Assembly (NCBI GenBank): GCA_036172665.1
Contig: JAYKNF010000019.1
Span: forward strand, 575,001 to 639,000
DNA from: Prosopocoilus inquinatus
Lineage: Eukaryota > Arthropoda > Insecta > Coleoptera > Lucanidae
Reading direction: 5' to 3'
DNA length: 64,000 bases
This document shows positions 52,080 to 64,000 of the stretch, piece after piece (the stretch's first letter is position 1; each line of letters begins with the position of its first letter). The notes below the pieces were generated by a model. The model had not been told where the DNA came from. It saw only the letters and a program-made list of their open reading frames with translations, and ran no database searches. The position numbers were made by a program, and so were the translations under genes.

Positions 52080-54650
52080 GGTGTTGTTTCGTTCAAAACT
52101 ATTTCCAGCTTCTGCTGCATCCGATAACTTTGTATCTCACATCAGAGTTACTGGAGTCCGTCCAAACGTCAAATAACATGATAGATGAGTAAGGATCGAT
52201 TAGATACATCACAGGAACATCGCTAATGCGTGTCGTTTCGTTCAAAACTATTTCCAGCTTCTGCTGCGTCCGAAATCTTTGTATCTCTCATCAGAGTTAC
52301 TGGAGTCCATCCAAACGTCAAATAACATGATAGCTGAGTAAGGATCGATTAGATACATCACAGGAACAACGCTAATACCTGTTGTTTCGTTTAAAACTAT
52401 TTCCAGCTTCTGCTGCGTCCCAAAACTTTGTATCTCACATCAGACTTACTATAGTCCATCCAAACGTCAAATAACATGTTAGATAAGTAAGGATCGTTTA
52501 GATACATCACAGGAACAACGCTAATAGGTGTTGTTTCGTTCAAAACTATTTCCAGCTTCTGCTGCGTCCGAAATCTTTGTATCTCTCATCAGAGTTACTG
52601 GAGTCCATCCAAACGTCAAATAACATGATAGATGAGTAAGGATCGATTAGATACATCACAGGAACAACGCTAATACGTGTTGTTTCGTTTAAAACTGTTT
52701 CCAGCTTCTGCTGCGTCCGAAAACGTCATATCTCACATCAGAGTTACTGGAGTCCATCGAAACGTCAAATAACATGATAGATACGTAAGGATCGATTAGA
52801 TACAGCACAGGAACAACGCTAATACGTGTTGTTTCGTTCAAAACTATTTCCAGCTTCTGCTGCGTCCGATAACTTTGTATCTCACATCAGAGTTACTGGA
52901 GTCCGTCCAAACTTCAAATAACATGATAGATGAGTAAGGATCGATTAGATACATCACAGGAATAACGCTAATATGTGTTGTTTCGTTTAAAACTATTTCC
53001 AGCTGCTGCTGCGTCCGAAAACGTCGTATATCACATCAGAGTTACTGGAGTACATCGAAACGCCAAATAACATGATAGATGAGTAAGGATCGATTAGACA
53101 CTACACAGGAACAACGCTAATGCGTGTTGTTTCGTTTAAAACTATTTCTAGCTTCAGCTGCGTCCGAGAACTTCGTATCTCACATCAAAGTTACTGGAGT
53201 CCATCGAAACGCCAAATAACATGATAGATGAGTAAGAATCGATTAGATACATCACAGGAACAACGCTAATGCGTGTTGTTTCGTTTAAAACTATTTCCTG
53301 CTCCTGCTGCGTCCAAAAACTTTGTATCTCACATCAGACTTACTGGAGTCCATCCAAACGTCAAATAACATGTTAGATAAGTAAGGATCGTTTAGATACA
53401 TCACAGGAACAACGCTAATACGTGTTGTTTCGTTCAAAACTATTTCCAGCTTCTGCTGCGTCCGATAACTTTGTATCTCACATCAGAGTTACTGGAGTCC
53501 GTCCAAACGTCAAATAACATGATAGATGAGTAAGGATCGATTAGATACATTACAGGAACAACGCTAATATGTGTTGTTTCGTTTAAAACTATTTCCAGCT
53601 GCTGCTGCGTCCGAAAACGTCGTATCTCACATCAGAGTTACTATAGTCCATCGAAATGTCAAATAACATGATAGATAAGTAAGGATCGATTAGATACAGC
53701 ACAGGAACAACGCTAATGCGTGTTGTTTCGTTTAAAACTATTTCTAGCTTCAGCTGGGTCCGAGAACTTCGTATCTCACATCTAAGTTACTGGACTCCAT
53801 CGAAACGTCAAATAACATAGTAGCTAAGTAAGGATCGATTAGATACATCACAGGAACAACGCTAATGCGTGTTGTTTCGTTCAAAACTTTCTCCAGCTTC
53901 TGCTGCGTTCAAAAACTTTGTATCTCACATCAGAGTTACTGGAGTACATCCAAACGTAAAATAACATGATAGATGAGTAAGGATCGATTAGATATATCAC
54001 AGGAACAACGCTAATACGTGGTGTTTCGTTTAAAACTATTTCCAGCTTCTGCTGCGTCCGAAAATTTCGTATCTCACATTAGAGTTACTGGAGTCCATCG
54101 AAACGTCAAATAATATGATATATGAGTAAGGATCTATTAGATACATCACAGGAACAACGCTAATGCGTGTTGTTTCGTTTAAAACTATTTCCAGCTTCTG
54201 CTGCGTCCGAGAACTTCGTATCTCACATTAGAGTTACTGGAGTCCATCCAAACGTCAAATAACATGATAGATAAGTAAGGATCGATTACATACATCACAG
54301 GAACAACGCTAATACGTGGTGTTTCGTTTAAAACTATTTCCAGCTTCTGCTGCGTCCGAAAATTTCGTATCTCACATTAGAGTTACTGGAGTCCATCGAA
54401 ACGTCAAATAACATGATAGATAAGTAAGGATCGATTAGATACAGCACAGGAACAACGCTAATGCGTGTTGTTTCGTTTAAAACTATTTCTAGCTTCAGCT
54501 GCGTCCGAGAACTTCGTATCTCACATCTAAGTTACTGGAGTCCATCGAAACGCCAAATAACATGATAGATGAGTAAGGATCGATTAGATACATCACAGGA
54601 ACAACGCTAATGCGTGTTGTTTCGTTTAAAACTATTTCCAGCTTCTGCTG
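52080..54650 (+). repeat. Right-hand domain, 42-monomer repeat copy 1
   Basis: The sequence around cctgctcctg at 53297 recurs at 59555, exactly 6,258 bp (42 monomers) later, as do gctgcatcc at 52115 and 58373, and aaatgtcaaat near 53655 and 59912. Homology runs from about 51922 to 54650. Monomer types change here: ctgctgctgcg, aataacgctaatatgtg, catagtagctaag and gtggtgtttcg are frequent, while gatcgtttag becomes rare. Part of 52470-52840 differs from the second copy although the length is kept, which suggests conversion or exchange. Confidence 0.85.
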
Positions 54651-57600
54651 CGTCCGAAAATTTCGTTTCTCACATTAGAGTTACTGGAGTCCATCCAAAC
54701 GTCAAATAACATGATAGATAAGTAAGGATCGATTACATACATCACAGGAACAACGCTAATACGTGGTGTTTCGTTTAAAACTATTTCCAGCTTCTGCTGC
54801 GTCCGAAAATTTCGTTTCTCACATTAGAGTTACTGGAGTCCATCGAAACGTCAAATAACATGATAGATGAGTAAGGATCGATTAGATACATCACAGGAAC
54901 AACGCTAATGCGTGTTGTTTCGTTTAAAACTATTTCCAGCTTCAGCTGGGTCCGAGAACTTCGTGTCTCACATCTAAGATACTGGAGTCCATCGAAACGT
55001 CAAATAACATAGTAGCTAAGTAAGGATCGATTAGATACATCACAGGAACAACGCTAATGCGTGTTGTTTCGTTCAAAACTATTTCCAGCTTCTGCTGCGT
55101 CCTAGAACTTCGTATCTCACGTCAGGGTTACTGGAGTCCATCCAAACGTCAAATAACATGATAGATAAGTAAGGATCGATTAGATACATTACAGGAACAA
55201 CGTTAATGCGTGTTGTTTCGTTTAAAACTATTTCCAGCTTCTGCTGCGTCCTAGAACTTCGTATCTCACGTCAGGGTTAATGGGGTCCATCCAAACGTCA
55301 AATAACATGACAGATAAGTAAGGATCGATTAGATACATCACAGGAACAACGCTAATGCGTGTTGTTTCGTTTAAAACTATTTCCAGCTTCTGCTGCGTCC
55401 GAAAATTTCGTTTCTCACATTAGAGTTACTGGAGTCCATCGAAACGTCAAATAACATGATAGATGAGTAAGGATCGATTAGATACATCACAGGAACAACG
55501 CTAATGCGTGTTGTTTCGTTTAAAACTATTTCCAGCTTCTGCTGCTTCCGAAAACGTCGTATCTCACATCAGAGTTACTGGAGTCCATCGAAAAGTCAAA
55601 TAACATGATAGATAAGTAAGGATCGATTAGATACAGCACAGGAACAACGCTAATACGTGTTGTTTCGTTTAAAATTATTTCCAGCTCCTGCTGCGTCCCA
55701 AAACTTTGTATCTCACATCAGACTTACTGGAGTCCATCCAAACGTAAAATAACATGATAGATGAGTAAGGATCGATTAGATACATCACAGGAATAACGCT
55801 AATATGTTTTGTTTCGCTTAAAACTATTTCCAGCTGCTGCTGCGTCCGAAAACGTCGTATCTCACATCAGAGTTACTGGAGTCCATCGAAGCGTCAAATA
55901 ACATGATAGATAAGTAAGGATCGATTAGATACAGCACAGGAACAACGCTAATACGTGTTGTTTCGTTCAAAACTATTTCCAGCTTCTGCTGCGTCCGATA
56001 ACTTTGTATCTCACATCAGAGTTACTGGAGTCCGTCCAAAAGTCAAATAACATGATAGATGAGTAAGGATCGATTAGATACATCACAGGAATAACGCTAA
56101 TATGTGTTGTTTCGTTTAAAACTATTTCCAGCTGCTGCTGCGTCCGAAAACGTCGTATATCACATCAGAGTTACTGGAGTCCATCGAAACGCCAAATAAC
56201 ACGATAGATGAGTAAGGATCGATTAGACACCACACAGGAACAACGCTAATGCGTGTTGTTTCGTTTAAAACTATTTCTAGCTTCAGCTGCGTCCGAGAAC
56301 TTCGTATCTCACATCAAAGTTACTGGAGTCCATCGAAACGCCAAATAACATGATAGATGAGTAAGAATCGATTAGATACATCACAGGAACAACGCTAATG
56401 CGTGTTGTTTCGTTTAAAACTATTTCCAGCTTCTGCTGCGTTCGAAAACGTCGTATCTCACATCAGAGCTACTGGAGTCCATCGAAAAGCCAAATAACAT
56501 GATATATGAGTAAGGATCGATTAGATACAGCACATTAACAACGCTAATACGTGTTGTTTCGTTTAAAACTATTTCCAGCTCCTGCTGCGTCCAAAAACTT
56601 TGTATCTCACATCAGACTTACTGGAGTCCATCCAAACGTCAAGTAACATGTTAGATAAGTAAGGATCGTTTAGATACATCACAGGAACAACGCTAATGCG
56701 TGTTGTTTCGTTCAAAACTATTTCCAGCTTCTACTGCGTCCGAGAACTTTGTATCTCTCATCAGAGTTACTGGAGTCCGTCCAAACGTCAAATAACATGA
56801 TAGATGAGTAAGGATCGATTAGATACATCACAGGAACAACGCTAATATGTGTTGTTTCGTTTAAAACTATTTCCAGCTGCTGCTGCGTCCGAAAATTTCG
56901 TATCTCACATTAGAGTTACTGGAGTCCATCGAAACGTCAAATAACATGATAGATGAGTAAGGATCGATTAGATACATCACAGGAACAACGCCAATGCGTG
57001 TTGTTTCGTTTAAAACTATTTCCAGCTTCTGCTGCGTCCGAAAACGTCGTATCTCACATCAGAGCTACTGGAGTCCATCGAAACGCCAAATAACATGATA
57101 GATAAGTAAGGATCGATTAGATACTACACAGGAACAACGCTAATGCGTCTTGTTTCGTTTTAAACTATTTCCAGTTTCTGTTGCGTCCGAAAACGTCGTA
57201 TCTCACATCAGAGTTACTGGAGTCCATCGAAAAGTCAAATAACATGATAGATAAGTAAGGATCGATTAGATACAGCACAGGAACAACGCTAATACGTGTT
57301 GTTTCGTTTAAAATTATTTCCAGCTCCTGCTGCGTCCCAAAACTTTGTATCTCACATCAGACTTACTGGAGTCCATCCAAACGTAAAATAACATGATAGA
57401 TGAGTAAGGATCGATTAGATACATCACAGGAATAACGCTAATATGTTTTGTTTCGTTTAAAACTATTTCCAGCTGCTGCTGCTTCCGAAAACGTCTTATC
57501 TCACATCAGAGTTACTGGAGTCCATCGAAGCGTCAAATAACATGATAGATAAGTAAGGATCGATTAGGTACAGCACAGGAACAACGCTAATACGTGTTGT

Positions 57601-58179
57601 TTCGTTCAAAACTATTTCCAGCTTCTGCTGCGTCCGATAACTTTGTATCTCACATCAGAGTTACTGGAGTCCGTCCAAATGTCAAATAACATGATAGATG
57701 AGTAAGGATCGATTAGATACATCACAGGAATAACGCTAATATGTGTTGTTTCGTTTAAAACTATTTCCAGCTGCTGCTGCGTCCGAAAACGTCGTATATC
57801 ACATCAGAGTTACTGGAGTCCATCGAAACGCCAAATAACACGATAGATGAGTAAGGATCGATTAGACACTACACAGGAACAACGCTAATGCGTGTTGTTT
57901 CGTTTAAAACTATTTCTAGCTTCAGCTGCGTCCGAGAACTTCGTATCTCACATCAAAGTTACTGGAGTCCATCGAAACGCCAAATAACATGATAGATGAG
58001 TAAGAATCGATTAGATACATCACAGGATCAACGCTAATGCGTGTTGTTTCGTTTAAAACTATTTCCAGCTTCTGCTGCGTTCGAAAACGTCGTATCTCAC
58101 ATCAGAGTTACTGGAGCACATCGAAACGTCAAATAACATGATAGATAAGTAAGGATCGATTAGATACAGCACAGGAACA
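54651..58179 (+). repeat. Right-hand domain, middle, with an 11-monomer repeat
   Basis: Holds about 24 monomers. Six of them, 55553-56470, recur at 57192-58109 at 1,639 bp (11 monomers). Markers are gaaaagtcaaat at 55590 and 57229, atatgttttg near 55803 and 57442, gaagcgtc near 55888, and gcgttcgaaaacg near 56439 and 58078. The first part (54651-55550) repeats single-monomer variants such as ttcgtttctcac (three times) and cctagaacttcg (twice). Confidence 0.8.
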
Positions 58180-60908
58180 ACGCTAAAACGTGTTGTTTCG
58201 TTTAAAACTATTTCCGGCTCCTGCTGCGTCCAAAAACTTTGTATCTCACATCAGACTTACTGGAGTCCATCCAAACGTCAAATAACATGTTAGATAAGTA
58301 AGGATCGTTTAGATACATCACAGGAACAACGCTAATACGTGTTGTTTCGTTCAAAACTATTTCCAGCTTCTGCTGCATCCGATAACTTTGTATCTCACAT
58401 CAGAGTTACTGGAGTCCGTCCAAACGTCAAATAACATGATAGATGAGTAAGGATCGATTAGATACATCACAGGAACATCGCTAATGCGTGTCGTTTCGTT
58501 CAAAACTATTTCCAGCTTCTGCTGCGTCCGAAATCTTTGTATCTCTCATCAGAGTTACTGGAGTCCATCCAAACGTCAAATAACATGATAGCTGAGTAAG
58601 GATCGATTAGATACATCACAGGAACAACGCTAATACCTGTTGTTTCGTTTAAAACTATTTCCAGCTTCTGCTGCGTCCCAAAACTTTGTATCTCACATCA
58701 GACTTACTATAGTCCATCCAAACGTCAAATAACATGTTAGATAAGTAAGGATCGATTAGATACAGCACAGGAACAACGCTAATACGTGTTGTTTCGTTCA
58801 AAACTATTTCCAGCTTCTGCTGCGTCCGATAACTTTGTATCTCACATCAGAGTTACTGGAGTCCGTCCAAACTTCAAATAACATGATAGATGAGTAAGGA
58901 TCGATTAGATACATCACAGGTACAACGCTAATACGTGTTGTTTCGTTTAAAACTGTTTCCAGCTTCTGCTGCGTCCGAAAACGTCATATCTCACATCAGA
59001 GTTACTGGAGTCCATCGAAACGTCAAATAACATGATAGATACGTAAGGATCGATTAGATACAGCACAGGAACAACGCTAATACGTGTTGTTTCGTTCAAA
59101 ACTATTTCCAGCTTCTGCTGCGTCCGATAACTTTGTATCTCACATCAGAGTTACTGGAGTCCGTCCAAACTTCAAATAACATGATAGATGAGTAAGGATC
59201 GATTAGATACATCACAGGAATAACGCTAATATGTGTTGTTTCGTTTAAAACTATTTCCAGCTGCTGCTGCGTCCGAAAACGTCGTATATCACATCAGAGT
59301 TACTGGAGTACATCGAAACGCCAAATAACATGATAGATGAGTAAGGATCGATTAGACACTACACAGGAACAACGCTAATGCGTGTTGTTTCGTTTAAAAC
59401 TATTTCTAGCTTCAGCTGCGTCCGAGAACTTCGTATCTCACATCAAAGTTACTGGAGTCCATCGAAACGCCAAATAACATGATAGATGAGTAAGAATCGA
59501 TTAGATACATCACAGGAACAACGCTAATGCGTGTTGTTTCGTTTAAAACTATTTCCTGCTCCTGCTGCGTCCAAAAACTTTGTATCTAACATCAGACTTA
59601 CTGGAGTCCATCCAAACGTCAAATAACATGTTAGATAAGTAAGGATCGTTTAGATACATCACAGGAACAACGCTAATACGTGTTGTTTCGTTCAAAACTA
59701 TTTCCAGCTTCTGCTGCGTCCGATAACTTTGTATCTCACATCAGAGTTACTGGAGTCCGTCCAAACGTCAAATAACATGATAGATGAGTAAGGATCGATT
59801 AGATACATTACAGGAACAACGCTAATATGTGTTGTTTCGTTTAAAACTATTTCCAGCTGCTGCTGCGTCCGAAAACGTCGTATCTCACATCAGAGTTACT
59901 GGAGTCCATCGAAATGTCAAATAACATGATAGATAAGTAAGGATCGATTAGATACAGCACAGGAACAACGCTAATGCGTGTTGTTTCATTTAAAACTATT
60001 TCTAGCTTCAGCTGGGTCCGAGAACTTCGTATCTCACATCTAAGTTACTGGAGTCCATCGAAACGTCAAATAACATAGTAGCTAAGTAAGGATCGATTAG
60101 ATACATCACAGGAACAACGCTAATGCGTGTTGTTTCGTTCAAAACTATCTCCAGCTTCTGCTGCGTTCAAAAACTTTGTATCTCACATCAGAGTTACTGG
60201 AGTACATCCAAACGTAAAATAACATGATAGATGAGTAAGGATCGATTAGATATATCACAGGAACAACGCTAATACGTGGTGTTTCGTTTAAAACTATTTC
60301 CAGCTTCTGCTGCGTCCGAAAATTTCGTATCTCACATTAGAGTTACTGGAGTCCATCGAAACGTCAAATAATATGATATATGAGTAAGGATCGATTAGAT
60401 ACATCACAGGAACAACGCTAATGCGTGTTGTTTCGTTTAAAACTATTTCCAGCTTCTGCTGCGTCCGAGAACTTCGTATCTCACATTAGAGTTACTGGAG
60501 TCCATCCAAACGTCAAATAACATGATAGATAAGTAAGGATCGATTACATACATCACAGGAACAACGCTAATACGTGGTGTTTCGTTTAAAACTATTTCCA
60601 GCTTCTGCTGCGTCCGAAAATTTCGTATCTCACATTAGAGTTACTGGAGTCCATCGAAACGTCAAATAACATGATAGATAAGTAAGGATCGATTAGATAC
60701 AGCACAGGAACAACGCTAATGCGTGTTGTTTCGTTTAAAACTATTTCTAGCTTCAGCTGCGTCCGAGAACTTCGTATCTCACATCTAAGTTACTGGAGTC
60801 CATCGAAACGCCAAATAACATGATAGATGAGTAAGGATCGATTAGATACATCACAGGAACAACGCTAATGCGTGTTGTTTCGTTTAAAACTATTTCCAGC
60901 TTCTGCTG
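58180..60908 (+). repeat. Right-hand domain, 42-monomer repeat copy 2
   Basis: Matches about 51922-54650 at 6,258 bp. It ends near 60908, where the sequence turns to gctgcttccgagaacatcg while copy 1 continues gcgtccgaaaatttcg. Within it, 58741-58990 shows monomers (cagcacagg type) not at the same place in copy 1, and a one-off acaggtacaacg near 58918. Confidence 0.85.
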
Positions 60909-63900
60909 CTTCCGAGAACATCGTATCTCACGTCAGGGTTACTGGAGTCCATCCAAACGTCAAATAACATGATAGATAAGTAAGGATCGATTAGATACAG
61001 CACAGGAACAACGCTAATACGTGTTGTTTCGTTTAAAACTATTTCCAGCTGCTGCTGCGTCCCAAAACTTTGTATCTCACATCAGACTTACTATAGTCCA
61101 TCCAAACGTCAAATAACATGTTAGATAAGTAAGGATCGTTTAGATACATCACAGGAACAACGCTAATAGGTGTTGTTTCGTTCAAAACTATTTCCAGCTT
61201 CTGCTGCGTCCGAAATCTTTGTATCTCTCATCAGAGTTACTGGAGTCCATCCAAACGTCAAATAACATGATAGATGAGTAAGGATCAATTAGATACATCA
61301 CAGGAACAACGTTAATACGTGTTGTTTCGTTCAAAACTATTTCCAGCTTCTGCTGCGTCCGAAAACGTCGTATCTCACATCAGAGTTACTGGAGCACATC
61401 GAAACGTCAAATAACATGATAGATAAGTAAGAATCGATTAGATACAGCACAGGAACAACGCTAAAACGTGTTGTTTCGTTTAAAACTATTTCCAGCTCCT
61501 GCTGCGTCCAAAAACTTTGTATCTCACATCAGACTTACTGGAGTCCATCCAAACGTCAAATAACATGTTAGATAAGTAAGGATCGTTTAGATACATCACA
61601 GGAACAACGCTAATACGTGTTGTTTCGTTCAAAACTATTTCCAGCTTCTGCTGCGTCCGAAATCTTTGTATCTCAGATCAGAGTTACTGGAGTCCATCCA
61701 AACGTCAAATAACATGATAGATGAGTAAGGATCGATTAGATACATCACAGGAACAACGCTAATACATGTTGTTTCGTTTAAAACTATTTCCAGTTTCTGC
61801 TGCGTCCGAAATCTTTGTATCTCAGATCAGAGTTACTGGAGTCCATCCAAACGTCAAATAACATGATAGATGAGTAAGGATCGATTAGATACATTACAGG
61901 AACAACGCTAATATGTGTTGTTTCGTTTAAAACTATTTCCAGCTGCTGCTGCGTCCGAAAACGTCGTATCTCACATCAGAGTTACTGGAGTCCATCGAAA
62001 TGTCAAATAACATGATAGATAAGTAAGGATCGATTAGATACAGCACAGGAACAACGCTAATGCGTGTTTTTTCGTTTAAAACTATTTCTAGCTTCAGCTG
62101 GGTCCGAGAACTTCGTATCTCACATCTAAGATACTGGAGTCCATTGAAACGTCAAATAACATAGTAGCTAAGTAAGGATCGATTAGATACATCACAGGAA
62201 CAACGCTAATGCCTGTTGTTTCGTTCAAAACTATTTCCAGCTTCTGCTGCGTTCAAAAGCTTTGTATCTCACATCAGAGTTACTGGAGTACATCCAAACG
62301 TAAAATAACATGATAGATGAGTAAGGATCGATTAGATATATCACAGGAACAACGCTAATACGTGGTGTTTCGTTTAAAACTATTTCCAGCTTCTGCTGCG
62401 TCCGAAAATTTCGTATCTCACATTAGAGTTACTGGAGTCCATCGAAACGTCAAATAACATGATATATGAGTAAGAATCGATTAGATACATCACAGGAACA
62501 ACGCTAATGCGTGTTGTTTCGTTTAAAACTATTTCCAGCTTCTGCTGCGTCCGAGAACTTCGTATCTCACATTAGAGTTACTGGAGTCCATCCAAACGTC
62601 AAATAACATGATAGATAAGTAAGGATCGATTACATACATCACAGGAACAACGCTAATGCGTGTTGTTTCGTTTAAAACTATTTCTAGCTTCAGCTGCGTC
62701 CGAGAACTTCGTATCTCACATCTAAGATACTGGAGTATATCGAAACGCCAAATAACATGATGGATGAGTAAGGATCGATTGGATACATCACAGGAACAAC
62801 GCTAATGCGTGTTGTTTCGCTTAAAACTATTTCCAGCTTCTGCTGCGTCCGAGAACTTCGTATCTCACGTCAGGGTTACTGGAGTCCATCCAAACGTCAA
62901 ATAACATGTTAGATAAGTAAGGATCGTTTAGATACATCACAGGAACAACGCTAATACGTGTCGTTTCGTTCAAAACTATTTCCAGCTTCTGCTGCGTCCG
63001 AAATCTTTGTATCTCTCATCAGAGTTACTGGAGTCCATCCAAACGTCAAATAACATGATAGCTGAGTAAGGATCGATTAGATACATCACAGGAACAACGC
63101 TAATACCTGTTGTTTCGTTTAAAACTATTTCCAGCTTCTGCTGCGTCCCAAAACTTTGTATCTCACATCAGACTTACTATAGTCCATCCAAACGTCAAAT
63201 AACATGTTAGATAAGTAAGGATCGTTTAGATACATCACAGGAACAACGCTAATAGGTGTTGTTTCGTTCAAAACTATTTCCAGCTTCTGCTGCGTCCGAA
63301 ATCTTTGTATCTCTCATCAGAGTTACTGGAGTCCATCCAAACGTCAAATAACATGATAGATGAGTAAGGATCAATTAGATACATCACAGGAACAACGCTA
63401 ATACGTGTTGTTTCGTTCAAAACTATTTCCAGCTTCTGCTGCGTCCGAAAACGTCGTATCTCACATCAGAGTTACTGGAGCACATCGAAACGTCAAATAA
63501 CATGATAGATAAGTAAGGATCGATTAGATACAGCACAGGAACAACGCTAAAACGTGTTGTTTCGTTTAAAACTATTTCCAGCTCCTGCTGCGTCCAAAAA
63601 CTTTGTATCTCACATCAGACTTACTGGAGTCCATCCAAACGTCAAATAACATGTTAGATAAGTAAGGATAGTTTAGATACATCACAGGAACAACGCTAAT
63701 ACGTGTTGTTTCGTTCAAAACTATTTCCAGCTTCTGCTGCGTCCGAAATCTTTGTATCTCAGATCAGAGTTACTGGAGTCCATCCAGACGTCAAATAACA
63801 TGATAGATGAGTAAGGATCGATTAGATACATCACAGGAACAACGCTAATACTTGTTGTTTCGTTTAAAACTATTTCCAGTTTCTGCTGCGTCCGAAAATT

Positions 63901-64000
63901 TCTTATCTCACATCAGAGTTACTGGAGTCCATCGAAACGTCAAATAACATGATAGATAAGAAAGTATCGATTAGATACAGCACAGGAACAACGCTAATAC
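60909..64000 (+). repeat. Right-hand domain, 14-monomer repeats to window end
   Basis: Two stretches repeat at 2,086 bp (14 monomers): about 59775-60570 with 61861-62655 (marker gaaatgtcaaat at 59911 and 61997), and about 61060-61807 with 63146-63893 (markers ctatagtcc at 61091 and 63177, gagcacatcg at 61392 and 63478). So 59.8-63.9 kb is close to two tandem 14-mers. At about 62656 the pairing slips to 13 monomers. The array is cut by the end of the window inside a monomer. Confidence 0.85.

Larger units (their letters stand above)
1..64000. repeat. 149-bp satellite DNA array filling the whole window
   Basis: Every part of the window is made of head-to-tail copies of one 149-bp unit, in either orientation. 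In the first block the anchor gttactggag, or a one- or two-base variant, starts at 2, 151, 300, 449, 598 and so on to 17584, which is 118 x 149 from the first. Anchors at 27639 and 37026 are 63 x 149 apart; those at 47081 and 63918 are 113 x 149 apart; in the minus blocks 17745 and 27579 are 66 x 149 apart. I count about 431 anchors. G+C of a typical monomer is 60/149. Because 149 leaves remainder 2 on division by 3, a reading frame shifts at each monomer, so long open frames cannot persist. The family is not one I can name. A centromeric or pericentromeric location is inferred from size and organisation, not shown. Confidence 0.98.

Noticed and set aside
1..64000. CRISPR array
   Set aside because: Direct repeats are regular, but there are no unique spacers: the full 149-bp period is repeated, and orientation changes.
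1..64000. Transposon, LTR or terminal inverted repeats at block edges
   Set aside because: Block edges are plain satellite-to-satellite joins without target-site duplication, terminal repeats or coding remains.
1..64000. tRNA-derived SINE or polymerase III promoter in the monomer
   Set aside because: No convincing A and B box pair; ggttactggagtcc only loosely recalls a B box, and no tRNA fold is seen.

Overview
The whole 64 kb window is one tandem satellite DNA array. I see no protein-coding gene, RNA gene, transposon, CRISPR array or unique-sequence island. The repeat unit is 149 bp and about 40% G+C, and is recognisable in every monomer by anchor pieces such as gttactggag, aggatcg, cacaggaacaacgctaat and aaaactatttccagc. 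About 430 monomers are present. Within each block of constant orientation the anchor returns at an exact multiple of 149, with no net indel over as much as 17.6 kb. This is eukaryotic heterochromatin of the centromere or pericentromere kind. I do not recognise the family. CpG dinucleotides are plentiful in the monomer, which fits better with an invertebrate of low DNA methylation than with a vertebrate, but that is inference.

Layout: the array changes strand four times. Blocks are 1-17688 (+), 17689-27584 (-), 27585-37130 (+), 37131-47026 (-) and 47027-64000 (+). The minus blocks are near-identical reverse complements of about 4.3-14.37 kb of the first plus block, so the window is a set of nested inverted repeats with arms of about 10 kb. 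The two plus-to-minus junctions are identical to each other, as are the two minus-to-plus junctions. They belong to a roughly 13.3-kb segment present twice, 19,442 bp apart (about 15.46-28.80 kb and 34.90-48.24 kb), in which I found only eight base differences by eye.

Higher-order structure: monomers are of several diagnostic types and occur in multi-monomer higher-order repeats (HORs). Offsets measured from marker variants are all whole numbers of monomers: 2 (298 bp), 11 (1,639), 14 (2,086), 27 (4,023), 42 (6,258), 54 (8,046) and 61/62 (9,089/9,238). One segment (about 7.5-10.8 kb) occurs five times, in order + - + - +. From about 52.1 kb to the end the monomer types change to a different higher-order family with 42-, 14- and 11-monomer repeats and none of the inversions.

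There are no genes to act together. What can be read is a history of unequal exchange, segmental duplication, two inversion-forming events and small conversion-like patches. The monomer has a conserved half, with a hairpin-forming inverted repeat and a motif resembling part of the CENP-B box, and a variable half. The main caution is that near-perfect duplication and strand switching in satellites can also be assembly errors, so the junctions need checking against long reads.
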